Shown: positions 54,885 to 63,838 of the stretch, in pieces
Numbering within the stretch: position 1 is the stretch's first letter
How the letters are laid out: each line of letters begins with the position of its first letter
Source of the DNA: Flavobacterium endoglycinae
GTDB taxonomy: Bacteria > Bacteroidota > Bacteroidia > Flavobacteriales > Flavobacteriaceae
DNA: 64,000 nucleotides
Direction of reading: 5' to 3'
Assembly: GCF_017352115.1 (NCBI RefSeq)
Contig: NZ_CP071448.1
Coordinates: 1,054,001 to 1,118,000 of the forward strand
Notes under the pieces: generated by a model
What the model was told of the DNA's origin: nothing
Seen by the model: only the letters and a program-made list of their open reading frames with translations
Database searches by the model: none
Made by a program: the position numbers and the translations under genes

Positions 54885-56417
54885 ATGCACCTAAGATCTA
54901 TTCTTTTATCTGTCCTCCTATTTATATTCTGCCGGTACAGCTACGCACAAAACTCTAAATATGATAAGCTTTTTGCTGAAACTGCACAGGTTCTGTTAAG
55001 CTCTAATCCTAAAAAAGCACTCAGCAATACAGATTATTTATATAAAATCTCACTGAATAACACTGAACGGATGAAAGCCAGTATGCTTAAAGCCACCCTT
55101 CTGCGACAATATGGACTGCGCAATGAAGCTGTATTGGTTCTCAAAAAAGCAGATAGTCTTGCAGCAGCCGATCGTAATTATTTCCAACAGGCGAGAATCA
55201 ATGGTTTTCTGTCAACCCTGCACAGAGAAAATGAAATCTTCAGCATAGGAAAGATTTATCTCAACAAAGCTGTACAGGCCAGCAAGAAAATAAAGGATGC
55301 AGGTGAGCGGTATAAATTTCAAGGCAACCTGTCACAGGAGATTGCCTATTATGAAATGGAAAAATTTAATTATTCCAAAGCCATAGCACAGCTTAAAGAT
55401 GGAAACCTGCTGTTTAAAAAAGCTGGTGCCGCTATTGATGTAAACTTCCAGACAGCGGTAAATGATGAGCTGATCGGAAAAAATTTTCTGGCTCTGAAAA
55501 GTGCCGATTCTGCGTTGTTCTATTATGAAAGAGGACGCAAAAGTCTCGCAGCATCCCAATCTGCAGAAAGCCCTCTGAAAGGATTCATCTTAAATGGACT
55601 GGGGAATGTTTACTTTAAAAAAGGAGATCGCAATCAAGCGTTGTCGTATTACATACAAGCGGAAAAAATTGCTGACCAGTCGAATTTTTTCACCCTTAAA
55701 CAGGAAGTGTACAGCGCCCTGATGGACTTTTATAAAGAAACTGACAACAGGAAATACATCACCTATAATGAGATGAATCTCAAACTGCACAAGGACGAGG
55801 AAAAGAGCAGGAAAGTAATTGCCGATGACCTTATTAAAACCCTACGAAAAGATCATATCAAAACGCAGTCGCAGTATAAAAAGAGTGCTATTATTATGGC
55901 GTCGGTTTTTGTTGCTATAGTGGTGCTGACCATTGCTTTTTTCACATATAGAAGAAGACAAGATCATAAAAACTTCAAAAGCCTTATCATGAGCAAGGCT
56001 AATGCAAAAAAAGATGCGGCGTTAAAAAGGGAATACTCAAAAGAGTATATGTCAGAGGCTACAGAGAATAGTATTCTAAACAGCTTGAGAGAATCCGAAA
56101 AAGCGCAATTTTACCTAAACAGCGAAGTATCTTTAACGACTCTTGCGGCAGAACTTGGCATCAATCACAGATATCTTTCTTATGTCATCAACAAAAATAC
56201 CGAGAAAGATTTTGCTGGTTACATTAGTGAACTTAGAATCAATTATATCGTAGAGAGACTGCGCAACGATCCAAGCTTTCTAAAATATAAAATAAGTTAC
56301 TTGGCTGATCTATGCGGGTTCTCCTCCCACAGTAGATTTACAACAACGTTTAAAAAAATAACAGGGACATCTCCTGTAGATTTCATTAAAGATCTCGAAC
56401 AGAAACATAATGCCTGA
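54885..56417 (+). CDS. Membrane-anchored TPR-AraC regulator
   Basis: The 510-residue protein has a signal peptide (1-21, ...RYSYA|Q), a periplasmic TPR-rich helical domain (~30-310), a single membrane helix (~335-356, IIMASVFVAIVVLTIAFF) and a cytoplasmic AraC HTH domain (~400-505, LTTLAAELGINHRYLSYVINK; ISYLADLCGFSSHSRFTTTFKKITGTSPVDF). Such one-component signal transducers are frequent in flavobacteria. Divergent from the adhesin operon, so it may control adhesin production in response to an envelope signal; that is inference. Confidence 0.85.
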   Translation: MHLRSILLSVLLFIFCRYSYAQNSKYDKLFAETAQVLLSSNPKKALSNTDYLYKISLNNTERMKASMLKATLLRQYGLRNEAVLVLKKADSLAAADRNYFQQARINGFLSTLHRENEIFSIGKIYLNKAVQASKKIKDAGERYKFQGNLSQEIAYYEMEKFNYSKAIAQLKDGNLLFKKAGAAIDVNFQTAVNDELIGKNFLALKSADSALFYYERGRKSLAASQSAESPLKGFILNGLGNVYFKKGDRNQALSYYIQAEKIADQSNFFTLKQEVYSALMDFYKETDNRKYITYNEMNLKLHKDEEKSRKVIADDLIKTLRKDHIKTQSQYKKSAIIMASVFVAIVVLTIAFFTYRRRQDHKNFKSLIMSKANAKKDAALKREYSKEYMSEATENSILNSLRESEKAQFYLNSEVSLTTLAAELGINHRYLSYVINKNTEKDFAGYISELRINYIVERLRNDPSFLKYKISYLADLCGFSSHSRFTTTFKKITGTSPVDFIKDLEQKHNA

Positions 56418-56498
56418 GTATTAGATTACAAACATCTTAAAAAGCCGGCTCATCATTAGTAATAAAACTAATAAAGATTAAAGAAAATTGTGGCAGAA

Positions 56499-56529
56499 TC
56501 GCAGCTAATTCAGATGCAATTAGCTGCGA
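56499..56529. other. Perfect 12-bp inverted repeat between convergent genes
   Basis: TCGCAGCTAATT, loop CAGATGC, AATTAGCTGCGA. It touches the stop of the S41 peptidase gene. It lacks a T run on both sides, so it is a weak or Rho-assisted terminator, or a structural barrier. Confidence 0.55.
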
Positions 56530-56532
56530 GAT

Positions 56533-58326
56533 TCACTTCCTCGCGGAAATTAATTCTTTTGCAAACTCCATTTGCTTGTCATAACCCGACAGGTATTCGC
56601 TGATGGAAGGCTGTATTTCGTAATCTGGCAGTACTCCTCGGCCGAAAGGAATTGTATCTGCTTTAGGTTCTATTACAAATTTGCATAAGGGAATACGGCC
56701 TGTTATAGCTGAATTAGGAAGCGTAAAATTTAGAAAACTTCCGCTTGAATTTCCATAATAGCCTCCCCCAGTCTCCTCACCAATAAATTTTGCATTGGTA
56801 TAATTTTTTGCAAGTGCTGCAAATTCTGATCCTCCAGAAAAAGTGAGACCTGAAATCAAGATATAGATATCTCCTTTAAAATTTTTTATATTCGGTTTTT
56901 CACCCACATAATGCCCTTCTTTGTTTAAATATCTGCCATCTGTTGCCAAATAAAAATCTGCTTTTAATTCTTCTTTCAAAATTTCTTTTTGATCTGCGTA
57001 ATTTGTGTGTTGTAAAAAAGAATAGGTAAATCCCGGAATTTCAACATATTTATATTTTTTATACTCTTCATTGATTAGATAAGATAAAAAATGGTCTTCC
57101 ATTCCCTGCTCGCCTCCTTCATTTTTTCTGACATCAATAATCAGGTGTTTAATTTTATAAGAAGAAATACTATCAAATGCTTTTTTAAGAAATGTCTGAA
57201 ACCCTTGTCGTTTAAGACTATAGCTTCCTAAACTAAACGTGTTGACGGTTATAACAGCCGTTGATGTTGTTGGATCAATTGAGAAATCAGATGGCTTATT
57301 GAAGGTATAATTGGGAATCTGTTTTTTAATTTCCTCATACAGTTCTGTAAACTCCTTAAAACTGCAGGAAGGTACATTTTCATAAACCACTTTTTCGTTG
57401 GTATCTGGATTTACAAGTTCCAGTTTAACAAATTTTGAAGCAGGGAAATATCTTGCATAATATTTAGAAAATGCTCCTTCTACCCAGCGGTATTTACTGG
57501 TCATGTTGAATCCGTCAGCCGGTTCTATGTCAAGCATTTTTTTCATGATGCTTTCTATAGTTTCATCATTTATTTTGTAAAGAAGCAGTCCTTTGAATTT
57601 GAAATTTTTGTAATCATTAATAACAAATACTTTTTTATCTAAAACTTTAATTCCAAACGGCAGATAGGTTCCATTTTGTTTTAAAAAAGCGGTAGTTTCA
57701 TCTGAAACTTTGATGTTACAATGACCTTCTTTGGTAAAAGAAACCACCGGTGCCAGAATTCTGTAAAACTCCAAAGCGTCCATAGGTCGTTTTATTTTAT
57801 TTTTCTGAAGATCACAGATACTGTCAAATTGTGTCCTTGAATTGTACCAAAGTCCGACTCTGGTTTCATAATAGGCATTCTGCAGTAAATTAAAATCGGA
57901 AAGAAGGTTTTTAACTGGGATCTTTTCCAGCATATTGGGAACTTCTTTCACCTTAATGCTATATTTTCCAGATTGAGAATTTGATTGTTCATCAAGCGGT
58001 CTAATTTTAATTTCAAATTCATCAGTTTTGTCGGGACAAAACAAAATTTTCTCAGGCCCGTTCTTCCCATTTGGCGAATCTACTTCGGCCATTAATTTTC
58101 CTTCTTTGTTACTAATCGAAACTACAAGATCTATTCCCTGCTGCTGTACATTTATTGTATAATACCTGTCGGCTTTAAGTTTGATTTTAAAGGACTGTTC
58201 TTGGCTTCTTTCAATATCAAGATTATCAATAAGATTGTTTAATTTAATAGTCTCATTTTTCTTCTGGGCAGTAAGAGACGTACACATGCATAGTGCCAAA
58301 AATATTGGAAAAAATCTTTTTTTCAT
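56533..58326 (-). CDS. S41-family C-terminal processing-like peptidase, secreted
   Basis: The 597-residue protein has a signal peptide (1-20, ...CTSLTA|Q), an N-terminal beta domain (~25-150), and a C-terminal S41 peptidase domain with LIIDVRKNEGGEQG (~395-408), the catalytic-Ser region ILISGLTFSGGSEFAALA (~490-507) and GEETGGG. In tail-specific proteases Ser and Lys form the active site. No PDZ domain is obvious. Substrate unknown. Convergent with the TPR-AraC gene. Confidence 0.85.
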   Translation of the reverse strand: MKKRFFPIFLALCMCTSLTAQKKNETIKLNNLIDNLDIERSQEQSFKIKLKADRYYTINVQQQGIDLVVSISNKEGKLMAEVDSPNGKNGPEKILFCPDKTDEFEIKIRPLDEQSNSQSGKYSIKVKEVPNMLEKIPVKNLLSDFNLLQNAYYETRVGLWYNSRTQFDSICDLQKNKIKRPMDALEFYRILAPVVSFTKEGHCNIKVSDETTAFLKQNGTYLPFGIKVLDKKVFVINDYKNFKFKGLLLYKINDETIESIMKKMLDIEPADGFNMTSKYRWVEGAFSKYYARYFPASKFVKLELVNPDTNEKVVYENVPSCSFKEFTELYEEIKKQIPNYTFNKPSDFSIDPTTSTAVITVNTFSLGSYSLKRQGFQTFLKKAFDSISSYKIKHLIIDVRKNEGGEQGMEDHFLSYLINEEYKKYKYVEIPGFTYSFLQHTNYADQKEILKEELKADFYLATDGRYLNKEGHYVGEKPNIKNFKGDIYILISGLTFSGGSEFAALAKNYTNAKFIGEETGGGYYGNSSGSFLNFTLPNSAITGRIPLCKFVIEPKADTIPFGRGVLPDYEIQPSISEYLSGYDKQMEFAKELISARK

Positions 58327-58404
58327 TTCAATTCAGAATTAGGATATCCAAAAATACAATGTTGAAGTGAAACTCTATTGTACGATATTGCAGCATTCTA
58401 ATGC

Positions 58405-59184
58405 TTATGAAATTTTATAATGAAGCGGGGTTACACCTGTAAATTCCTTGAATTTCCTACAGAAATGAGCTGTGTCGTAAAATCCGCTTTCAATCGCGGT
58501 ATCTGCTAACTCAAGTCCTTCTGTAAGTAGGATTTTAGATTTTTCAATTCGTTTTAAAATTAAATAATTATTGGGAGTAAGACCAGTTTCGTGTTTGAAC
58601 AGCCTAAGAAACTTATATTTATCAAGTCCAAAGCTTTTTGCGGTCTCTTCCAGTGAAAATTTCTCCGTTACCCGATCTTCCATGAATCGTGAAAAAAGAC
58701 TGATTTCTGAATTTTTAAAGTTATGGTTCTTGCCATAAAGCCGGATCAGTTTTTCCAACAGAGCCAGCAAGGCTTTTTCGGCATTAATCCCAATGCTGCT
58801 GAAATTTTGGGAAAGGAAGTAAAAATCATGAAAAAGCTCTTGGTCGTACACAATTTTTTCCTCGAAGAAAACCTCATGATTATGGTTTATCATTTTTAGG
58901 ACGTCCGGCGAAACGTAAAATGTAAAAAATGAGTTGCCGGTTTTTCCGTCGCATGGTGTTGCATGTACCTCAAAAGGATTGGTAATAGACAAGGTTCCAG
59001 CCGGTGCGTGAAGGTGTTTATCTGTCAGTTTAGTATCAAAAGTATGCTTTAAGATTAAGGCAATATTAAAAGTATCATGCGTATGGTACGGAAAACTAAC
59101 GGTATTGTTTTGCGCATTGAGCAGTTCAAGACCATCCAAAATAGGAAGTTTATGATAGGTATTGCTATTTTTCACCACTTGCAC
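58405..59184 (-). CDS. AraC-family regulator with cupin sensor
   Basis: The 259-residue protein has an AraC-binding cupin (NTVSFPYHTHDTFNIALILK; PAGTLSITNPFEVHA) and a C-terminal AraC HTH (~170-257, SLEETAKSFGLDKYKFLRLFKHETGLTPNNY; IESGFYDTAHFCRKFKEFTGVTPLHYK). It lies 78 bp upstream of the S41 peptidase gene on the same strand. Effector unknown. Confidence 0.88.
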   Translation of the reverse strand: MQVVKNSNTYHKLPILDGLELLNAQNNTVSFPYHTHDTFNIALILKHTFDTKLTDKHLHAPAGTLSITNPFEVHATPCDGKTGNSFFTFYVSPDVLKMINHNHEVFFEEKIVYDQELFHDFYFLSQNFSSIGINAEKALLALLEKLIRLYGKNHNFKNSEISLFSRFMEDRVTEKFSLEETAKSFGLDKYKFLRLFKHETGLTPNNYLILKRIEKSKILLTEGLELADTAIESGFYDTAHFCRKFKEFTGVTPLHYKIS

Positions 59185-59515
59185 AGATTATTTGTCTACA
59201 ATTGATATGCTGATCTGCTAAAATAATCAAAAATATAAAGCACGGCACATCAATATCCTACAAACCAAATCTTTACTGCATTTTCAAAGACCAAAATCAA
59301 AAACAAAATCTAAGCAGCATTAAATAATCTGACTAACCTAAATGAATCAATTGCAGATGTGGTTGTGATTATTAAAGAAAAAAATCAAAAATATCTTTTG
59401 TGAATTCTGTGGATGACCATGAACAAAGAATATTAATTGATTAAATCAGAACAAGAATATGATAATAAAACAGAATCACATCTGATTTTTAATTTATAAT
59501 AACGTACTCATTGAA
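59185..59515. other. 331-bp gene-free interval
   Basis: AT-rich (runs such as AATAATCAAAAATATAAAG). It holds the AraC promoter on the minus strand. No repeat, terminator or small ORF could be supported. Confidence 0.6.
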
Positions 59516-60436
59516 TTAAGCGTAAAAAAGAGCGCATAATTTTATTCTTCTTTTTACCAATCTGCTTTTCATGGGTTCAAACTTAGACTGAATTTCACCA
59601 TTCTCTTTAATGTAAACCACGAAAGGCTGGTTTAATGTATGGGTAAGGTGATAAATAGTCACTAATTCTGCTATATCCTCATGCCATGATGCCATTCCAT
59701 ACAACGATACAAATGGTGTTTTCTTAAGTGAATCGTAGATATTCTTTGCTGATGTAATTGGCTGAACTTTCCCACCTCTGAAACGTGTTTTTTCCAATTC
59801 CGGTTTTGTATATCTCACTTCAGGAACATTATATAGACGCCATATATTTCTAGTATAGGCAGTATGATTAATCACAGAGTCTGTTTCTTCAGCATGCGGA
59901 GTCAATTTTAGTACTGCATCTACAACATGAGTAGCTTCATGCAACAATACGTACACAAAAGCATCAAAATTTCCTGCATCGATTTGTAACTCAAGCGATG
60001 GTCTGGCTGAAGTATCATATAGAGATTTTTCTTTTACGGTAGCCCATTCTGATATGGTTTCATTCAAAATCCCGGCTCGAAAAGTAATATTGAATTTTTT
60101 ATTAGCCGCCGCTGCTTCTTGTTCAACTGGGGAAGTAAGAGCAGTATTAGGCATATTGTCCATAAAACTAATGCTTTGTAAATGCTCTTTAAGAATCTTC
60201 AGATGCAATGGAGGCAGTAATGAAAAAGCGTTTGCCACTTTTCGCTGTTCTGTTTCTGTCAAAACATGATTGGCAGGTGACATTCCAGTTTCAATAAACT
60301 TGGCAAAAATACTTTCTGGTGCTACAGCTATCCGATCGCGATAGAAAGAATAATCTGCATTAGTATTTGTCTGAGCAGAAAGTTTACTAATAAGAATGAT
60401 ATTAAAAAAAATAATGATGAGTTTATTGTACGTCAT
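59516..60436 (-). CDS. Secreted HExxH-motif protein, probable zinc metallopeptidase-like
   Basis: The 306-residue protein has a signal peptide (1-21, ...ISKLSA|Q). Residues ~163-173 carry LLHEATHVVDAV, an HExxH zinc motif; a further ASWHEDIAELVTIYHL at ~250-265 could supply the third ligand. The N-terminal half is mostly helical. Family not recognised with confidence. It lies 213 bp from the divergent SDR gene and shares its upstream element. Confidence 0.7.
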   Translation of the reverse strand: MTYNKLIIIFFNIILISKLSAQTNTNADYSFYRDRIAVAPESIFAKFIETGMSPANHVLTETEQRKVANAFSLLPPLHLKILKEHLQSISFMDNMPNTALTSPVEQEAAAANKKFNITFRAGILNETISEWATVKEKSLYDTSARPSLELQIDAGNFDAFVYVLLHEATHVVDAVLKLTPHAEETDSVINHTAYTRNIWRLYNVPEVRYTKPELEKTRFRGGKVQPITSAKNIYDSLKKTPFVSLYGMASWHEDIAELVTIYHLTHTLNQPFVVYIKENGEIQSKFEPMKSRLVKRRIKLCALFYA

Positions 60437-60489
60437 TAATTTGAATTTAAGTGTTACATCAAGACAACAATTTCGTTTTGTTGCCTGAA

Positions 60490-60555
60490 TATTGCAAAAT
60501 TAATACATATCCAAATCTGTGCAATAGGAGAATAACTTATCCCTATATAAAATCA
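60490..60555. promoter_or_regulatory. Shared upstream element, copy 1
   Basis: About 65 bp nearly identical to the element at 63766-63831: the TTGCAAAATTAATA start, TGTGCAATAGG, and TTATCCCTATAT. Inverted repeat ATAGG/CCTAT is kept with one mismatch. On the minus strand TAATTTTG (60495-60502) matches TAnnTTTG. GAACTTTG at 60621-60628 may be the -7 box for the + strand gene. Confidence 0.6.
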
Positions 60556-60649
60556 TTTAACAGGCGAACTACGACTACAATATTATCCGTTTGGGCTACA
60601 TCTATCTATACGTAACCAGTGAACTTTGTAATATCAAAATATTAGTACT

Positions 60650-61441
60650 ATGGATTTAAAAAACAGCACCATCCTGATTACAGGAGGAACCAGCGGCATA
60701 GGTTTGGAATTTGTAAAACAACTTACCGAACAAGGGTCGACAATAATCGTTACAGGCCGCAAACAAGAAGCTTTAAATGACACTAAAAGGCGTTTTCCAA
60801 AAATACACGTTTTTCAGAGTGATGTCAGCAGTCCGGAAGCTATAAGACAGTTATACAAATCTGTTACCCAGCAATTTCCTGATCTGAATATTATAATCAA
60901 TAATGCCGGCGAAATGCGATTGATTGATATGCAGGACACTTCAAAAAGTCTTGAAAACCTTACCCGCGAAATCGACATCAATCTCTCGGGTAGTATCCAG
61001 ATGACATATCAGTTTTTGCCACATCTTATAAAAAAGCAATCCGCTGCGATTGTTAATGTTTCTTCTGCTATTGCCTTTATGGCTTACTCTTCAGCACCTG
61101 TCTACAGCGCATCGAAAGCTGGTCTCCACGCTTTTACAATGGCATTACGCATGCAATTAAAAAAAACGAGTGTAAAAGTGCTCGAATTTATTCCACCGGG
61201 AGTAAATACTAATCTGCAAAATGACTGGGTTTTGCAGCCCAATCCACGCCAGATGATGGATGCAGACAAAGTAGTGCAGACCGCAATTAGAGGTCTGCAA
61301 AAAAATACTCCTGAAATAATGCCGATGCTGGTAAAGGTCATCAAATTCTTAGGACGTATCATTCCTAAAGCACTGATGAATTTCGGACACAGAGAATTTG
61401 AAAGATTCAAACAACTTAATTATCAACAAAAAAAATCATAA
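60650..61441 (+). CDS. SDR-family oxidoreductase (DltE-like)
   Basis: The 263-residue enzyme has the Rossmann glycine motif TGGTSGIGLEF (11-21), NNAGEM at ~87-92, catalytic Ser near SSAIAF (~143), and YSASK (Tyr-x3-Lys, ~157-161). This is the classical SDR arrangement, closest by eye to the DltE subgroup. NAD(P)-dependent; substrate unknown. First gene of a five-gene operon running to 63360. Confidence 0.9.
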   Translation: MDLKNSTILITGGTSGIGLEFVKQLTEQGSTIIVTGRKQEALNDTKRRFPKIHVFQSDVSSPEAIRQLYKSVTQQFPDLNIIINNAGEMRLIDMQDTSKSLENLTREIDINLSGSIQMTYQFLPHLIKKQSAAIVNVSSAIAFMAYSSAPVYSASKAGLHAFTMALRMQLKKTSVKVLEFIPPGVNTNLQNDWVLQPNPRQMMDADKVVQTAIRGLQKNTPEIMPMLVKVIKFLGRIIPKALMNFGHREFERFKQLNYQQKKS

Positions 61442-61442
61442 A

Positions 61443-61871
61443 ATGAAAAAATATGTTTTAGCAATACTAGTACTGGTGTCGGTAACATCCTCTGCCCAAT
61501 TGCCTGCCGATAAAATTATAGGTATTTGGCAATGCGAAGATTATAAAATAGAAGTGTTTAAATCAGGAAACACCTATTCGGCAAAGCTTTTATGGTCAAA
61601 AGACATGTTTGAAGCCGATGGAAGAACGCCTAAGAGAGACAGTAAAAATCCTGATGCAAAATTGAAAACGCGTTCAGTGCAGGGAATTACCCATATTACC
61701 CAATTAGCGTTTGAAGACGGAGAATATGTCAATGGAAAGCTTTATAGCATACAAGATGGTAATACCTACAGCCTGAAAGGCAAGCTTAAATCCGCTGAAG
61801 AATTAGAAACCAGAGGCTATAAAGGTGTACCAATGCTTGGAAAAACTTTTAAATGGAAACGTGTAAAATAA
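61443..61871 (+). CDS. DUF2147 family secreted protein
   Basis: The 142-residue protein has a signal peptide (1-18, ...VTSSA|Q). The body shows the DUF2147 pattern: GIWQCEDYKIEVFKSGNTYSAKLLW, then GEYVNGKLYSIQDGNTYSLKGKL and the terminal RGYKGVPMLGKTFKWKR. It begins 1 bp after the SDR stop; starts further upstream would overlap the SDR gene. Function of the family is unknown. Confidence 0.88.
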   Translation: MKKYVLAILVLVSVTSSAQLPADKIIGIWQCEDYKIEVFKSGNTYSAKLLWSKDMFEADGRTPKRDSKNPDAKLKTRSVQGITHITQLAFEDGEYVNGKLYSIQDGNTYSLKGKLKSAEELETRGYKGVPMLGKTFKWKRVK

Positions 61872-61876
61872 ATATA

Positions 61877-62077
61877 ATGAATACAAACACTAACGACACC
61901 TTATCGAAGTTTTGGTTCATCGTTTCAAACGCTGTTCCTCCAATAGGCTTTTTTCTGTTTTTTAGACACCGAAGCCAATACCCAAACAAAGCACGCAGAG
62001 CATTAACAAGCGGCTTAATCGGAGTTCCGATTGCAATACTAATGGGTTACATAATAAACACTTATATTCTAAAATAA
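61877..62077 (+). CDS. Small membrane protein
   Basis: 66 residues from ATG 61877, 5 bp after the DUF2147 stop. Two hydrophobic segments (FWFIVSNAVPPIGFFLFF; GLIGVPIAILMGYIINTYIL) suggest a small two-helix membrane protein. Unknown family. Confidence 0.65.
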   Translation: MNTNTNDTLSKFWFIVSNAVPPIGFFLFFRHRSQYPNKARRALTSGLIGVPIAILMGYIINTYILK

Positions 62078-62084
62078 TACAACT

Positions 62085-62438
62085 ATGGCTAAAAATATAA
62101 TTTCGTTGCTACTGCTGATCGTATCTGTAGTATTGAATACAAAACATTCTTGGGACACATTCAATTATAAAAACAATTCTGAGTCTCTGAAGGCAATGAC
62201 CAACCTGGGAATTAGTGAATCCGCTATACCCTTCCTTGGAATCCTAATGCTCCTAATTACAGCGCTGTTATTGATTCCGCGTACATTTTTCATTGGCAAC
62301 TTATTCAATGCCTTTGCAATTGTTCTCATTATGGCCTTGGCTTTAAAGTCTGGCAATTATAAAATGGCATTGATCGAAATACCGTTTCTGGTAATGCCAT
62401 TAATTATGATTTGGCTTAATTATCCTTTCAAAAAATAA
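62085..62438 (+). CDS. Small DoxX-like four-helix membrane protein
   Basis: The 117-residue protein has four predicted membrane helices and the NTKHSWDTFNYKNN-like loop after the first helix. The layout resembles DoxX-like proteins of the SDR-associated type, but the match is only topological. It is 7 bp after the previous gene and 13 bp before the AraC gene. Confidence 0.65.
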   Translation: MAKNIISLLLLIVSVVLNTKHSWDTFNYKNNSESLKAMTNLGISESAIPFLGILMLLITALLLIPRTFFIGNLFNAFAIVLIMALALKSGNYKMALIEIPFLVMPLIMIWLNYPFKK

Positions 62439-62451
62439 CTTAACTTGCATT

Positions 62452-63360
62452 ATGGCAAATTTCAAACCTTATAGAATAAACTCAATATCTGAGATACACC
62501 AGCTGATGGGGCTTCCAAAACCCCATCATCCGCTAATTAGCATCGTAGATCTAAAAGGTCTCCGAAATGATACTGGTATTGATGCCGTTATTTTCGACAT
62601 GTATGTAATTTCGATGAAAAGAGGCTGCGACGGACTACATTATGGACAGCAGAAATATGACTTTGACGAGGGGCTTATGGCTTTTTTATCTCCGGGACAG
62701 GTTTTGCGTGGTGAAGAAAGCGGTGTTCCGCCTAATCTTGAAGGATGGATGCTTTTTGTACATCCCGATTTTTTATGGAATACCTCTCTAGCCAAAAAAA
62801 TAAAAAAATATGAATACTTTGGTTATTCGACCAGCGAAGCATTGTTTCTTTCTGATAAAGAAGAAACGGTTATAAATGACATTGTAAAAAATATAAAAGA
62901 AGAATATCATTCTAACATCGACAAATTCAGTCAGGATATTATTATTTCAAACCTTGAAACTCTGTTGAATTATTCAGAACGTTTTTACGAAAGGCAGTTC
63001 ATTACAAGAAAAGTCACAAATCATAAATTACTGGAAAGAGTTGAGGATTTACTGGAAAATTACTTTCTTAGCAATCAACAGGTATTAAACGGGATTCCAT
63101 CTGTTGATTTTCTTGCTCAAAAACTTAATATTTCTCCCAAATATCTCAGCAGTATGCTCAAGCAGCTTACTGGACTTACTGCCCAGCAGCACATACAAAT
63201 CAAGGTACTTGAGCAAGCTAAAGAAAAGCTTTCTACATCTGGACTTACCGTGAGCGAGATAGCATTTGATCTCGGATTTGAGCATTCGCAGTCGTTTAGC
63301 AAGTTTTTTAAAAGTAAAACAAACCTCTCTCCTTTAGAATTTAGAAAATCATTCAATTAA
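62452..63360 (+). CDS. AraC-family regulator
   Basis: The 302-residue protein has a C-terminal AraC HTH (~205-300, SVDFLAQKLNISPKYLSSMLKQLTGLTAQQ; LTVSEIAFDLGFEHSQSFSKFFKSKTNLSPLEFRK). The N-terminal part has a cupin-like pattern (GLMAFLSPGQVLRGEE). Last gene of the SDR operon, so it may regulate it. Convergent with hxlR. Confidence 0.88.
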   Translation: MANFKPYRINSISEIHQLMGLPKPHHPLISIVDLKGLRNDTGIDAVIFDMYVISMKRGCDGLHYGQQKYDFDEGLMAFLSPGQVLRGEESGVPPNLEGWMLFVHPDFLWNTSLAKKIKKYEYFGYSTSEALFLSDKEETVINDIVKNIKEEYHSNIDKFSQDIIISNLETLLNYSERFYERQFITRKVTNHKLLERVEDLLENYFLSNQQVLNGIPSVDFLAQKLNISPKYLSSMLKQLTGLTAQQHIQIKVLEQAKEKLSTSGLTVSEIAFDLGFEHSQSFSKFFKSKTNLSPLEFRKSFN

Positions 63361-63400
63361 AGCTGTAGTCTTATTACAACCTACAACTCAAATTTAATGA

Positions 63401-63766
63401 TCATGGATTTAAATCTAAACGTTTTAAAATCAGTGATCGTAAACGTTCTTCATGCTCATCACCCCAATTTCCTATGGCTGAAATTACAGGAATTAGTGTT
63501 TTGCCGAAATCTGTCAAGCTGTATTCGACTTTAGGAGGCACAACAGGGTAAATAATCTTTGAAACAAGTTCATGTTCCTCTAATTCCTTCAGCTGAATAT
63601 TTAAAACCCTGCGGGAAGCATCTGGTATTTTACGCTGCAGTTCACTAGGTCTTTTATGTCCCTGATTAATAAACCAAAGCAAACGGATCTTCCATTTACC
63701 GTACAATACTTCACCTATTAAATCTAGACCGCAATTTAAGTTTGGAATTGTTTTTCTTTCATACAT
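63401..63766 (-). CDS. HxlR-family winged-helix regulator
   Basis: The 121-residue protein is a typical HxlR: CGLDLIGEVLYGKWKIRLLWFI (~11-32), RPSELQRKIPDASRRVLNIQLKELEEHELV (recognition helix region) and VPPKVEYSLTDFGKTL. Cys11 could be a redox-sensing residue, as in related YodB/HypR regulators. Its start lies at the edge of the shared upstream element; the TAATTTTG minus-strand box at 63770-63777 would place the transcript start at or near the ATG, so the mRNA may be leaderless. It is divergent from the SDR gene at 63901. Confidence 0.9.
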   Translation of the reverse strand: MYERKTIPNLNCGLDLIGEVLYGKWKIRLLWFINQGHKRPSELQRKIPDASRRVLNIQLKELEEHELVSKIIYPVVPPKVEYSLTDFGKTLIPVISAIGNWGDEHEERLRSLILKRLDLNP

Positions 63767-63831
63767 ATTGCAAAATTAATATATATCCCAATTTGTGCAA
63801 TAGGGGAATAATTTATCCCTATATGAATCGT
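63766..63831. promoter_or_regulatory. Shared upstream element, copy 2
   Basis: Copy of the 60490-60555 element. Symmetries: TTGCAAAATT / AATTTGTGCAA (63768-63800) and perfect ATAGGG / CCCTAT with an 11-nt spacer (63800-63822). Likely operator or promoter module of hxlR. Confidence 0.6.
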
Positions 63832-63838
63832 AACTCCG

